Source: Carthagonibacter sp032251515
GTDB taxonomy: Bacteria > Gemmatimonadota > Gemmatimonadetes > Palauibacterales > Palauibacteraceae
DNA: 48,848 nucleotides
Assembly: GCA_032251515.1 (NCBI GenBank)
Contig: JAVVDU010000015.1
Coordinates: 1-48,848, forward strand
Direction: 5' to 3'
The notes below the pieces were generated by a model. It was not told the origin of the DNA and ran no database searches. It worked only from the letters and a program-made list of their open reading frames with translations. Both the position numbers and the translations under genes were made by a program. Numbering within the stretch: position 1 is the first letter of the stretch; every line of letters begins with the position of its first letter. Shown piece by piece: positions 1 through 8,323 of the stretch.

Positions 1-228
1 TCGATCTGCGGCAAGACGCTCCTCCAGGCGCTGCGGCTCCGCGGCGGCGGGCTGAACGCCCTCGGCCGGCATGCCGTGGCCGGCCTGCTGAGCTCGGCAG
101 CCGTGGAGTACGACCTCACGACGCCGGAGGTCAAGAACCTCGTGAACGAGGCTCTGACGTCGAATTCGTACGCGAGCGCCAAGAACACGCTCGAGGACTT
201 CAACGAGCAGTCCTGCCCGCTGAACTGA
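1..228 (+). CDS. C-terminus of a probable secreted protein (5' partial)
   Basis: The reading frame is open from the first base and ends at TGA 226-228, leaving the last 75 residues. They include a glycine-rich stretch (LRGGGLNALGRHAVAGLL) followed by a helical tail ending in CPLN. From memory, similar tails (GGGLNAL.RHAVAALLNA, then VNEAL) close large exported bacterial proteins of unknown function, with the two cysteines near the ends of the module. No enzymatic motif is visible in this fragment. A strong hairpin lies five bases after the stop. The N-terminus and identity lie outside the window, so no function is assigned. Confidence 0.7.
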   Translation, partial: SICGKTLLQALRLRGGGLNALGRHAVAGLLSSAAVEYDLTTPEVKNLVNEALTSNSYASAKNTLEDFNEQSCPLN

Positions 229-233
229 CGCCG

Positions 234-265
234 GGCCGGGCCGCCCCGCTCCGGGCGGTCCGGCC
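234..265 (+). terminator. GC-rich hairpin terminator after the first gene
   Basis: The arms are 234-246 and 253-265: 13 bp with one G.U-type mismatch and a 6-base loop. The hairpin starts 5 bases after the stop at 228. There is no T-run after it, so this is a structure-only call. Confidence 0.5.
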
Positions 266-393
266 GCCACCCGCCGGGCCGTGCTGTACCGAACGCCCGG
301 CGGGGCCTACCTTCCGGCCCGATGTCCGGGGCCCGGCCCGCCGCGCGGCGGGCCGGGCGCCCGCAGGCCCCGATCCCCGACCGGAACCGCCAC

Positions 394-2748
394 ATGTTCG
401 ACCGCATGCCGCTGCACGCCCTCGTGCTCGCGTTCACTTCCCTCGCAGGGGGACCGGCCGCACTCGCCCAGGAGGCGCCCGGCGAGGCGTCCCCCCGGCC
501 TCTCCCCGAGCGGGTGGAGATCCGGCGCACCTCGTACGGGGTGCCGCACGTCCTGGCGGAGGACCTGGAGGCGGCGTTCTACGGCCTCGCGTGGGCCCAC
601 CTCGAGGATCACGGCGCGCGCGTCGTGCACGGGCTCGTGCGGGCGCGCGGCGACCTCGCGCGGCACTACGGCCGCGACTCCCTGGACTCCGACTTCCGGT
701 GGCGGCGCACCTGGAACCACGCGGCCGCCACGTACGAGCGGCTGGAGCCGGACACCCGGGCCATGTTCGAGGGCTACGCGGCGGGCGTGAACCGGTACGT
801 GGTGCTCCACCCGGACGAATTCCCCGCCTGGGTGCAGCCCGCCTTCACGGGCGTCGACGTCGCGGCGCGCTGGGCCGAGGAGGAGATCGAGCCGGCGGTG
901 CGCCGGTTCCTGCGCGCCGAGTCGGGTCGCGCCGCGGCGTCCGAGGGGCCCGGCCCCGGCGAGTCGGACGGGGCCGAGGACGGCTCCAACGCCTGGGCGC
1001 TCGGCCCGTCGCGCACCGCCTCGGGCCACGCGATCCTGCTCCGCAACCCGCACCTCAACTGGCGGGCCGGCTACTACGAGGCCCACCTGCGCGTCCCGGG
1101 CGTGATCGACTTCTACGGCGACTTCCGGGTCGGCTACCCGCTCTACTTCAACGGCGGCTTCAACCGGAACCTCGGCTGGGCGACCACCAACAACTCGCCC
1201 GACATCGAGGAGATCTATGCCCTGACGCCCGATCCCGCGCGGCCGGGCCACGTCCTGTTCGGCGGCGCCCCGGTGGCACTCGCCGCGGACTCGGTCACCG
1301 TCGAATACCGCACGGAGGACGGAACGCTCGCATCCGAAACGCGCGAGTTCCTCCGCTCGCCCGCCGGCCCGGTGATCCTGTCCACCGACACGGCCGTGTA
1401 CGCCGTCAAGTCGGCCGAGCAGGGACGGTTCCGCTACGCCGAGCAGTTCCTGAAGATGATGCGGGCCCGGGACCTGGCGGAGTGGAAGGAGGCGATGCGG
1501 ATCCGGGCGCAGGTCGTCTCCAACTTCACCTATGCCGACCGCCACGGGCACATCTTCTACGTCTGGAACGCGACGATCCCGCGCTACCCGCACCCCACGG
1601 GGGGAGACACGCTCGCGGTGCCGGCCGGCGGCCCGGAGGACGTGTGGAGCGCGATCGTCCCGTGGGACTCCCTTCCCCAGCTCCGCGACCCGGCGGGCGG
1701 GTACCTGCACAACGAGAACGACACGTTCCATTTCACGAACCTGGCCGAGCCGTTCGACCCGGCGGACTGGCCCCCCTACTTCCCGTCGCCCCGGCTGCGC
1801 CTGCGCAGCCAGCACGGCCTGTCGCTCGTCTCCGGCCGTGACACGCTGTCGCTCGAGGAGGTCGTGGCGCGCAAGCACTCGTTGCGCATGCCGCTGGCCG
1901 AGCGCACGAAGGCCGACCTCGTGGCGGCCGTGCGGGCGGCTCCGCCCGCCGCGCTCGTGGCGGCGGCGCGCGCCGCCGCCGCGGAGCTCGCGGACGCCGG
2001 GGGGGGGCCGGCGGCGGACGACGGCGCGCCGGAGACGGCGGTGGCGGCGGACGTCGAGGAGATCCTCGCGGCCGCGGCGCTCGTGGAAGCGTGGGACGCG
2101 ACCGTGGCGAGCCACAGCCGGGGCGCGGTCCTGTTCAAGACATGGTACGGGCGCTACTTCGACCTGGTGATCGACGAGGACGACCCCCGGCCGTTCGATG
2201 ACCGGTTCGACGACCTGTTCGCGGTCGGGTGGGACGCGGCGCGCCCCACGGACACGCCCCGGGGGCTCGCCGAGCCCGCGGCCGCGGCGCGCGCGTTCGC
2301 GGCGGCCGTGGTGGAGACGCGGGAGAGACACGGCGCGTGGGACGTCGCCTGGGGCGATGTGCACCGCTTCCGGCTGGGCGACCTCGACCTGCCGGGAAAC
2401 GGGTGCTCCGGCACGTTCGGCTGCTTCCGGGTCGTGTACTGGGAGGAGGCCGAGGACGGGCGGCAGATGGCGTGGAGCGGAGATGCCTGGATGCTCGCCG
2501 TCGAGTTCGGCGAGACGCCGCGCGCCCGGTCCGTTCTCGCCTACGGACAGAGCTCGCGGGACGACTCGCCGCACCGAACGGACCAGCTGGAGATGTTCGC
2601 CCGCGGCGAGCTGAAGCAGGTCGCGTTCACCGAGGAGGAAATCGCGCGGGACCTCGTTCGCGCCTACCGGCCGGGCCTCGCGCGCCGGGCGGGCGCCGCG
2701 CCGACCGACGCCCTTCCGGCGGCCGCCCCTCCGTCGGGCCCGAGGTGA
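394..2748 (+). CDS. Penicillin-acylase-family (S45) N-terminal-nucleophile amidohydrolase
   Basis: About 784 residues. Starting at ATG 394 gives a signal peptide (MFDRMPLHALVLAF...ALA) followed by the mature protein; an upstream in-frame ATG at 322 would bury the signal. Ser198 (codon 985-987), in GSNAWALGPSRTASG, matches the S45 autoprocessing nucleophile. It is followed by the family's RNPHL-like motif and GWATTNNSPDIEEIY. The C-terminus (YWEEAEDGRQMAWSGD, then GQSSRDDSPHRTDQ) resembles aculeacin A/PvdQ-type acylases rather than classical penicillin G acylase. Members are exported, self-cleaved into alpha and beta chains, and hydrolyse amide bonds of acylated substrates such as N-acyl-homoserine lactones, lipopeptides or beta-lactams. 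The substrate here cannot be read from sequence. It may be cotranscribed with the DUF819 gene, which starts 4 bases after the stop. Confidence 0.88.
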   Translation: MFDRMPLHALVLAFTSLAGGPAALAQEAPGEASPRPLPERVEIRRTSYGVPHVLAEDLEAAFYGLAWAHLEDHGARVVHGLVRARGDLARHYGRDSLDSDFRWRRTWNHAAATYERLEPDTRAMFEGYAAGVNRYVVLHPDEFPAWVQPAFTGVDVAARWAEEEIEPAVRRFLRAESGRAAASEGPGPGESDGAEDGSNAWALGPSRTASGHAILLRNPHLNWRAGYYEAHLRVPGVIDFYGDFRVGYPLYFNGGFNRNLGWATTNNSPDIEEIYALTPDPARPGHVLFGGAPVALAADSVTVEYRTEDGTLASETREFLRSPAGPVILSTDTAVYAVKSAEQGRFRYAEQFLKMMRARDLAEWKEAMRIRAQVVSNFTYADRHGHIFYVWNATIPRYPHPTGGDTLAVPAGGPEDVWSAIVPWDSLPQLRDPAGGYLHNENDTFHFTNLAEPFDPADWPPYFPSPRLRLRSQHGLSLVSGRDTLSLEEVVARKHSLRMPLAERTKADLVAAVRAAPPAALVAAARAAAAELADAGGGPAADDGAPETAVAADVEEILAAAALVEAWDATVASHSRGAVLFKTWYGRYFDLVIDEDDPRPFDDRFDDLFAVGWDAARPTDTPRGLAEPAAAARAFAAAVVETRERHGAWDVAWGDVHRFRLGDLDLPGNGCSGTFGCFRVVYWEEAEDGRQMAWSGDAWMLAVEFGETPRARSVLAYGQSSRDDSPHRTDQLEMFARGELKQVAFTEEEIARDLVRAYRPGLARRAGAAPTDALPAAAPPSGPR

Positions 2749-2752
2749 GGCG

Positions 2753-3940
2753 GTGACCGGCCCCCTGCTCACCGACCCGATGGCCGTCCTCGCCTACCTG
2801 GGGACGGTCCTCGCCGGCGTCTTCTGGCTCTCCGGGCGTCCGCGGCTGAAGAAGCTCTTCGACTACACGCCGCCGGTCATCTACTGCTACTTCGTCCCCA
2901 CGATCTCGACCACGCTCGGGATCCTCCCGGCCTCGTCGCCCGTGTACGACTGGCTGACCCGCTACCTGCTCCCCTTCGCGCTGCTGCTGCTCATGGTCAC
3001 GGTGGACGTCCGCAGCATCCTCAAGCTGGGCCGGACGGCGATCGCCATGGTCACGGCCGGCGCCGCGGGAATCATCCTCGGAGCCCAGGTCGCCTTCCTC
3101 GTGTTCGGCCGCTGGCTGCCGGTGGACGGATGGAAGGGCCTGGCGGCGCTGGCCGGGAGCTGGATCGGCGGCACGGCCAACATGGTGGCGATCGCCGAGA
3201 GCGTGGGGACGCCCGACGCCGTGTTCGGGCCGGTGATCGTGGTCGACACCGTGGTCGGCTACGGCTGGATGGGCGTCCTGCTGCTCCTCACGGCGTACCA
3301 GGGCCGCTTCGACCGGCGGCTGGGCGCCGACCTCACGGCGATCGAGGACACGAACCGCCGCCTCGCGGAAGTCGAATCGGTGCGGCACCCGCCGACCGTG
3401 GCGGACCTCTCCGTGATCGTGGGACTCGGACTCGCGGGGGCGATCGCCTCGGTGGCCCTCGGTGAGCGGCTTCCCCTGCTGGGGGACCCGACGATCATCA
3501 GCCACACGACGTGGGCCGTGCTGATCGTGGTGACCGGCGGGCTCGCGCTCAGCTTCACCCGGGCGCGGAAGCTGGACGAGGTGGGGGCCTCGCGGATCGG
3601 CTACGTGGGGCTCTACCTGATGCTGGCCGGGATCGGCGCGCAGGGCGACCTGCGGGCCGTCCTCGACGCGCCCGCCTTCTTCTTCGCGGGCGTCCTGTGG
3701 ATCGGGATCCACGCGACGGTGCTGCTCGTCGCCGCGCGGCTGCTGCGCGCTCCGTTCTTCTTCGTGGCCACCGGCAGCATGGCGAACATCGGCGGCGTGG
3801 GGACGGCGCCGATCGTGGCCGGCATCTACCACCCCGCGATGGCGCCGGTGGGCCTGCTGATGGCCGTCGCCGGCTACATCCTGGGGATCTACGGAGGGCT
3901 CGCGGCGGCCTGGATGCTGGGGCTCCTGTCGGGCCTGTAG
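2753..3940 (+). CDS. DUF819-family multi-pass membrane protein
   Basis: 395 residues with a GTG start four bases after the acylase stop. The sequence is hydrophobic throughout, with about ten predicted membrane segments. It carries DUF819 (YjcL-like) signatures: FDYTPPVIYCYFVPT near residue 40, AGSWIGGTANMVAIAE near 140, and a second glycine-rich repeat-like motif GSMANIGGVGTAPIVAG near 345. The two similar GG.NM/GG..TA motifs in the two halves suggest an inverted-repeat transporter fold. The family has no established substrate. The context after an exported acylase fits uptake of a released product, but that is only inference. Confidence 0.85.
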   Translation: MTGPLLTDPMAVLAYLGTVLAGVFWLSGRPRLKKLFDYTPPVIYCYFVPTISTTLGILPASSPVYDWLTRYLLPFALLLLMVTVDVRSILKLGRTAIAMVTAGAAGIILGAQVAFLVFGRWLPVDGWKGLAALAGSWIGGTANMVAIAESVGTPDAVFGPVIVVDTVVGYGWMGVLLLLTAYQGRFDRRLGADLTAIEDTNRRLAEVESVRHPPTVADLSVIVGLGLAGAIASVALGERLPLLGDPTIISHTTWAVLIVVTGGLALSFTRARKLDEVGASRIGYVGLYLMLAGIGAQGDLRAVLDAPAFFFAGVLWIGIHATVLLVAARLLRAPFFFVATGSMANIGGVGTAPIVAGIYHPAMAPVGLLMAVAGYILGIYGGLAAAWMLGLLSGL

Positions 3941-3980
3941 CGCCGGCGCCGGGCGACGGAGCCCGTGCCGGGCCCCCGGC

Positions 3981-5291
3981 TCATTTCAGGGTCGGGTCGA
4001 ACACGAGCCCGGTGAACAGGAGCGTCCCGGACAGCCGCTCCCGGATCGCGAACAGGAACGGCCGATCGGCCGACAGCACGGGCGGCATGGAGACCGCGCG
4101 CACCCCGACGGCGGTGACGGCCGCCGCCCGCGTGCCCTTCTCGTCCACCTCGACGAACGCCTTCTGCTTCACCTCGCTGATGTGGAGCCCCATCAGGAGC
4201 GCGTCCCGGTGCAGGCGGGAGAAGTCGGCCAATCCGGGGTCGAACGCGGGGCCCATGCCGAGCGCCCGCAGCGCGTCCTTCAGCTCCGTGTCGTACTCGA
4301 GCCGGAACTTCGGCAGCCGCACCATGACCTCGACCGGCACGAGGTCCGCGGTGAGGGCCTCCCACGCGTCGGGATCGAGGCCGGCGACGAATTCGGCCAG
4401 CTTCGTGTCTCCCGTGGGGACGACCACGGTCATCGCGAACGCCTCGCCGCCGTACGGCAACTCGACCGCGACGTAGCCCGGCGTCCGCGCGAACGGGAAC
4501 TCGCTGTCCGGCAGGACCATGAACGGCGCCTGCACCGTGGTGCCGTCCTCGCGCCGGAAGTCGCCGGGCCGCGTGTCCGCCGGGTCGAACGGCACCGTCC
4601 AGTCGCCCTGGAAGTAGATCGCGTTGATCAGGAAGGCCATCATCAGGGGATCGATCGGCGGTTCGACGATCCCGTCGATGAGTCCCTCCGTGGCGTCGGC
4701 CACCCAGGCGTTGATCGTGTCGGCCGCCGCCGGGTCGTCGAAGTCGAGTGTCGCGATCCGTGCGTCGAAGTCCCGCCTGACGCCTGCCACGTACGCGCTC
4801 TCCGGCACGAACCCCGTCCGGAGCCAAACCGAGTTCCCGATCTCCACGCGCACGTGCGGGTCGAGCGTCGTGAGGAGGGCCATCAGGCTCGCCCAGGACG
4901 TGCCGATCTCGTCGCGGGACAGGTCGCCGAGCCGCAGCGCGCCCCGCATCGCCTCGTACGTGTCGCCTTCCGCCGCGGCGAGCGCCATCCCGAGGGCCAT
5001 CGAGGCGCTGAGGGGCGAGACGAACACGTTCCGCGCCGGCTCCTCGTTCCGGACGACCTCCCGCAGGAAATCGAGGGCGAATCCCTCGCCCGCCCCGACG
5101 AGCGTCCGCTCGGACTCCGTGAGGGCCCGGGGCAGCTGCTCGATTTTCGCCTGCGCGACCGGCCCGGTCGCATCGCCGCACGCGACGAGCCAGGCGACGG
5201 AGACCAGGCCGGCGACGGTCGCCAGGCCGGCCCGCACGTACCCGTGCCCGTCCGTGCGACGGGCGCCGCTGCCATTCAGAGCACATCTCAT
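3981..5291 (-). CDS. Lipoprotein serpin (serine protease inhibitor)
   Basis: 436 residues. The N-terminus has a lipobox-like SVAWLVAC with Cys38 as the acylation site, so the inhibitor is probably anchored in an envelope membrane. The serpin fold is clear: NVFVSPLSASMALGMALAAA, INAIYFQGDWTVPFD, LPKFRLEY, HISEVKQKAFVEVDEKGT, and the C-terminal DRPFLFAIRE...GTLLFTGLVFDP. The hinge EKGTRAAAV (P17 is Glu384) has the small residues needed for loop insertion, so it should be inhibitory. Counting from the hinge puts P1-P1' at Val400-Ser401, suggesting an elastase-like target protease. AGGCGGAGG precedes the ATG. It converges on the DUF819 gene 40 bases away. Confidence 0.92.
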   Translation of the reverse strand: MRCALNGSGARRTDGHGYVRAGLATVAGLVSVAWLVACGDATGPVAQAKIEQLPRALTESERTLVGAGEGFALDFLREVVRNEEPARNVFVSPLSASMALGMALAAAEGDTYEAMRGALRLGDLSRDEIGTSWASLMALLTTLDPHVRVEIGNSVWLRTGFVPESAYVAGVRRDFDARIATLDFDDPAAADTINAWVADATEGLIDGIVEPPIDPLMMAFLINAIYFQGDWTVPFDPADTRPGDFRREDGTTVQAPFMVLPDSEFPFARTPGYVAVELPYGGEAFAMTVVVPTGDTKLAEFVAGLDPDAWEALTADLVPVEVMVRLPKFRLEYDTELKDALRALGMGPAFDPGLADFSRLHRDALLMGLHISEVKQKAFVEVDEKGTRAAAVTAVGVRAVSMPPVLSADRPFLFAIRERLSGTLLFTGLVFDPTLK

Positions 5292-5345
5292 CCGTCCGCC
5301 TCCGCCTTTCGAGGGACGGATCGACCCCGTCCCGGTCTTCAGTGT

Positions 5346-6008
5346 TCAGGTTCCCGCCGCCACGGCCGCGGCCCTGGCCGCCTTCACGGCGTCCCGCACG
5401 GCGCTCGCCACGCTCACGCTCTCGCCGATCTCCTCTATGCGGGCCTTGCGTTCCTTCAGAACGGCCCGGCCGAGCAGCGGCTTGAGGGCGCCCGTCCGCG
5501 CGGCGATCGCCACCAGCGCCGCCGTGCGCTCGTCCAGCTCTCCTTCCCCCTCCACGGCCTCCCGGACCCGGTCCGCGATGCGCCGCTTCGGAGCCGGGTC
5601 CAGCTCGGGATAGAACGTCCACGGGAACAGGAGGAGCACCCGTCCCCGGCGCTCGCGGAGCAGGCCCCGCCGCACGAGGCCCGTGGCGACGCGGCGCCGC
5701 AGCGAGGAGAGCTGCGAGAACTTCATCACCCAGTCCTTCGGCGCCCTGGGCTTCTTCGCGTCCCGGACCCGGCGCAGGCAGTCGTCCAGCAGGGGGTCGG
5801 CGAGCAGCCGCGGGTCCGCCATCCGGACCCGGTCACGCGACGCCCTGGAGCCCCGCTCCAGCCGCACCCGCCCCTCGACCAGCAGTTCCGCGAGGAGGCC
5901 TCCCCCGACGGCGAGCCGCCAGTTCGAGACGCGCATCGTCCCCTTTTCCTCGTGCAGGCAGAGGAGCAGCAACTCCTCGTGCAGCCGCAGGCCGGAAGCC
6001 TCGAGCAT
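5346..6008 (-). CDS. GPP34 (Golgi phosphoprotein 3-like) domain protein
   Basis: 220 residues from ATG 6008. It starts with LRLHEELLLLCLHEEKGT, the usual opening of the GPP34 family. This is followed by LAVGGGLLAELLVEGRVRL, a basic middle (RRVATGLVRRGLLRE), FPWTFYPELD, and an alanine-rich helical C-terminus (ALVAIAARTGALKPLL). Eukaryotic GOLPH3 binds phosphatidylinositol-4-phosphate; the role of bacterial members is unknown, and they are usually predicted to be cytoplasmic or membrane-associated. There is no signal peptide. Longer in-frame starts upstream (to 6344) would overlap the divergent regulator and are unlikely. It shares direction with the serpin but is 54 bases upstream of it. Confidence 0.8.
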   Translation of the reverse strand: MLEASGLRLHEELLLLCLHEEKGTMRVSNWRLAVGGGLLAELLVEGRVRLERGSRASRDRVRMADPRLLADPLLDDCLRRVRDAKKPRAPKDWVMKFSQLSSLRRRVATGLVRRGLLRERRGRVLLLFPWTFYPELDPAPKRRIADRVREAVEGEGELDERTAALVAIAARTGALKPLLGRAVLKERKARIEEIGESVSVASAVRDAVKAARAAAVAAGT

Positions 6009-6077
6009 CGGGCGGTCTCCCGCGTGCCGTGGACGGGTACCGGGGCGACCTCGCCCCCCGCGAATGCCGGCACGGTC

Positions 6078-6083
6078 AACATA
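6078..6083 (-). promoter_or_regulatory. Possible -10 element for the GPP34 gene
   Basis: TATGTT on the minus strand (preceded by GC), 70 bases before the ATG, in an otherwise GC-rich divergent intergenic region. Similar CTATRKT-type hexamers occur at 6194 and 44725. No convincing -35 box is seen. Confidence 0.25.
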
Positions 6084-6193
6084 GCGCCACCGGCCGCCGG
6101 GCGCGCAGAGCGCCCGCGGCGCGGCGGTCGGATCGACGCGGGGCGATGCCTGCAGAGCCGGCGGGCGGCCTTCCTTCCCGCGCCGGTCGTGTC

Positions 6194-6199
6194 TATGGT
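6194..6199 (+). promoter_or_regulatory. Possible -10 element for the regulator at 6226
   Basis: TATGGT, 27 bases upstream of the ATG and opposite the GPP34 promoter candidate. The call rests only on local AT content and similarity to other candidates in the window. Confidence 0.2.
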
Positions 6200-6225
6200 G
6201 GCCTTCGAGACTGGTCGGGAGGACG

Positions 6226-8316
6226 ATGGGACCGGCCAGGATGATTCCCGTTCCACGAGGAGGGAGTACGGCTGGCTCGATTCGGTTGGCCGACCGGGTG
6301 ACGGGCTTCGTCCGGGAAGCCCGGCGCCGGAAGGTCTGGATCACCGCCGTGGCTTACGCGGCCCTCGCCATCGGCATGGTCGAGCTCGTGGACGCGGTGT
6401 CCGAGGCGCTCCTGTTTCCGGACTGGACGGAGCGTCTCGTCACGTTTCTGCTGCTGCTCGCGTTTCCCGTGGTCATGGTCCTGGCCTGGATCTTCGACAT
6501 CGAGGCCGGCGGGCTGCGTCGCACGGCGGCCGGGGCCGACACCGGCGCACCGGCTTCCCGGCCCGGCCCGCACTCCCGGGACCCCCGGCAGGCGTCCGCT
6601 GCGGTCGCGACCCGGTCGCCGGTCGCGGCCCGCACGGCGCTCGCCGACGCGCCGCCGGTCCCGCCCGCCAGCGTTCCGTCCCGCCGGCGACGCGGCGGTG
6701 CAGAGCCGGCCGGCGAGACCCGTCCCGCCGATCCGGATCGGCTGAAGCGTGCCGCCCTGGGCCACGTCCGGCACGAGCTGCGGACTCCGATCAACGCGAT
6801 CCTCGGGTACTCCGAGATGCTCCTCGAGGACGGGCCGGAGCCGGCGGTCGCGAAGGACCTGCAGCGGATCCACGAAGCCGGGCGGCGCCTGCTGGGGCTG
6901 GTGGATGGGATCCTGGACCCCTCGCGGCTCGCGGGCTCCATCGACCGGGAGATCGCGAGCTACGCGGCCGAGATCGAGGCGGACCTGCGCACGCCGATCA
7001 ACGCGGTGATCGGATACGCCGAGATGCTCATCGAGGGACAGCGGGAGATCGGACGGGAGGTCCTCGTGCCCGATCTCGAGCGGATCCGCGACGCGGCGCA
7101 CACCCTGCTCGCCGCGAGCGCCGACATCGTCGCGGTCGCCACGCAGGCGCCGGGAGCGGCCGGACCGGCCCCCCCTGAGAGGGTCCGAAGCTCGACGAAG
7201 CTGGCGCGGGACGTCGTGGCCCGGATCGGCGAGTCCGGCCGCGCGGGCGGGTCCGCCCCCGAGGGCCGCGGATCGCTGCTCGTCGTGGACGACAACGCCA
7301 CGAACCGCGACCTCCTCGCCCGGCAGCTCGCGCGACACGGGTACACCGTGGCGGCTGCACCGGACGGGGCGGCCGCCCTCGAAACGCTCGCGGAGCGCGA
7401 CTTCGATCTCGTGCTGCTCGACGTGATCATGCCGGGCCTGGACGGCGTCGAGACGCTCCGCCGCATCCGGGGTGACGAGCGGCTGCGGGACCTTCCGGTG
7501 CTCATGCTCTCGTCGCTGGACGAGGTCGAGAGCGCGATCCGCTGCATCGAGGCCGGCGCCGAGGAGTACATCACCAAGCCCGTGCAGCCGGCGCTGCTCG
7601 AGGCCCGGATCGCGGCGAACCTGGAACTGCGGGAGCTCAGGCAGCGGGAACGGATCTACCGGACCCGGATCGAGGCCGACGCCGCCACCATCGGGCGCCT
7701 CCTCCGCTCGACGTTTCCCGACGGCATCGCCGACCGGGTCCGCCGGGGCGAGACGGAGATCGTCGAGTCGCTTCCGGCCGTCGCCGTCCTGCACTGCCAG
7801 GTCGGCGGCGGCCCGCCCGGCTTCGAGCGACTTCCCGAGTTCGTCGCCGGACTGTCCCGGAGCCTGGAGACGTTCGAGGGCATGGCTGCGGAATACCCGG
7901 TGGACGTGTGTCTCGGGCGCCGCCAGGGATTCCTCGCGCTCGCCGGCCGGGGCACCGCCGATGGTGCGGAGGCGACGCGCGCCCTCGCCCGGCTCGCCCT
8001 CGCCTTCCAGGCCGGAATGAACGGGGGCGAACCCGGGTCTTCCGGCGCGTTCCGGCTCGGGCTGCACAGCGGTCGCGCCGTCGCCGGGGTGATCGGACGC
8101 GAGCGGCTCCGGTTCGACGTGTGGGGGGAGGCGGTGGACACGGCCCGCAGCCTCGCGACGGCCGCGGACCACGGACGCATCCTCGTCACGCCATCCGCGA
8201 AGGCCCTCCTCGCGGAGGACTTCCGGCTCGAGCCCGGCCGCGTGGTCGAGGTACGCGGCCTGGGGCAGCTCCGGCCGTTCGAGCTGCTCGGCGTCGGCGT
8301 GGACGGTTCCCCGTGA
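6226..8316 (+). CDS. Membrane-linked HisKA/receiver protein with a degenerate class III cyclase domain
   Basis: 696 residues. Residues ~35-90 form a two-helix membrane module (VWITAVAYAALAIGMVELVD; FLLLLAFPVVMVLAWIFDIE). Next is a proline/alanine linker, then two HisKA-like helices. The first has the phospho-acceptor context HVRHELRTPINAILGYSEML (His183). The second repeats LRTPINAVIGYAEML without the histidine. No HATPase_c N, G1 or G2 box follows. A complete receiver comes next (acidic pair Asp355/356, phospho-site Asp399, KPVQPALLE), then a class III nucleotidyl-cyclase-like domain (~517-696). That domain keeps the C-terminal motif RLGLHSGRAVAGVIGRERL but has lost both metal-binding aspartates (VAVLHCQVGG and GRRQGFLA replace FADI and GDAYM). 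It probably acts as a non-catalytic phosphorelay or scaffold protein. GGGAGG-type RBS; ATG 6241 is an alternative start. Confidence 0.85.
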   Translation: MGPARMIPVPRGGSTAGSIRLADRVTGFVREARRRKVWITAVAYAALAIGMVELVDAVSEALLFPDWTERLVTFLLLLAFPVVMVLAWIFDIEAGGLRRTAAGADTGAPASRPGPHSRDPRQASAAVATRSPVAARTALADAPPVPPASVPSRRRRGGAEPAGETRPADPDRLKRAALGHVRHELRTPINAILGYSEMLLEDGPEPAVAKDLQRIHEAGRRLLGLVDGILDPSRLAGSIDREIASYAAEIEADLRTPINAVIGYAEMLIEGQREIGREVLVPDLERIRDAAHTLLAASADIVAVATQAPGAAGPAPPERVRSSTKLARDVVARIGESGRAGGSAPEGRGSLLVVDDNATNRDLLARQLARHGYTVAAAPDGAAALETLAERDFDLVLLDVIMPGLDGVETLRRIRGDERLRDLPVLMLSSLDEVESAIRCIEAGAEEYITKPVQPALLEARIAANLELRELRQRERIYRTRIEADAATIGRLLRSTFPDGIADRVRRGETEIVESLPAVAVLHCQVGGGPPGFERLPEFVAGLSRSLETFEGMAAEYPVDVCLGRRQGFLALAGRGTADGAEATRALARLALAFQAGMNGGEPGSSGAFRLGLHSGRAVAGVIGRERLRFDVWGEAVDTARSLATAADHGRILVTPSAKALLAEDFRLEPGRVVEVRGLGQLRPFELLGVGVDGSP

Positions 8317-8323
8317 GGCGTAC

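Noticed and set aside
307..2772. An 821-codon open frame on the minus strand opposite the acylase
   Set aside because: Arg/Gly/Val-rich shadow of a high-GC gene; the plus strand has a signal peptide and S45 motifs.
3941..3980. Bidirectional terminator between DUF819 and serpin genes
   Set aside because: Short GC inverted repeats (GCCCG/CGGGC) exist, but similar ones occur by chance throughout this sequence.
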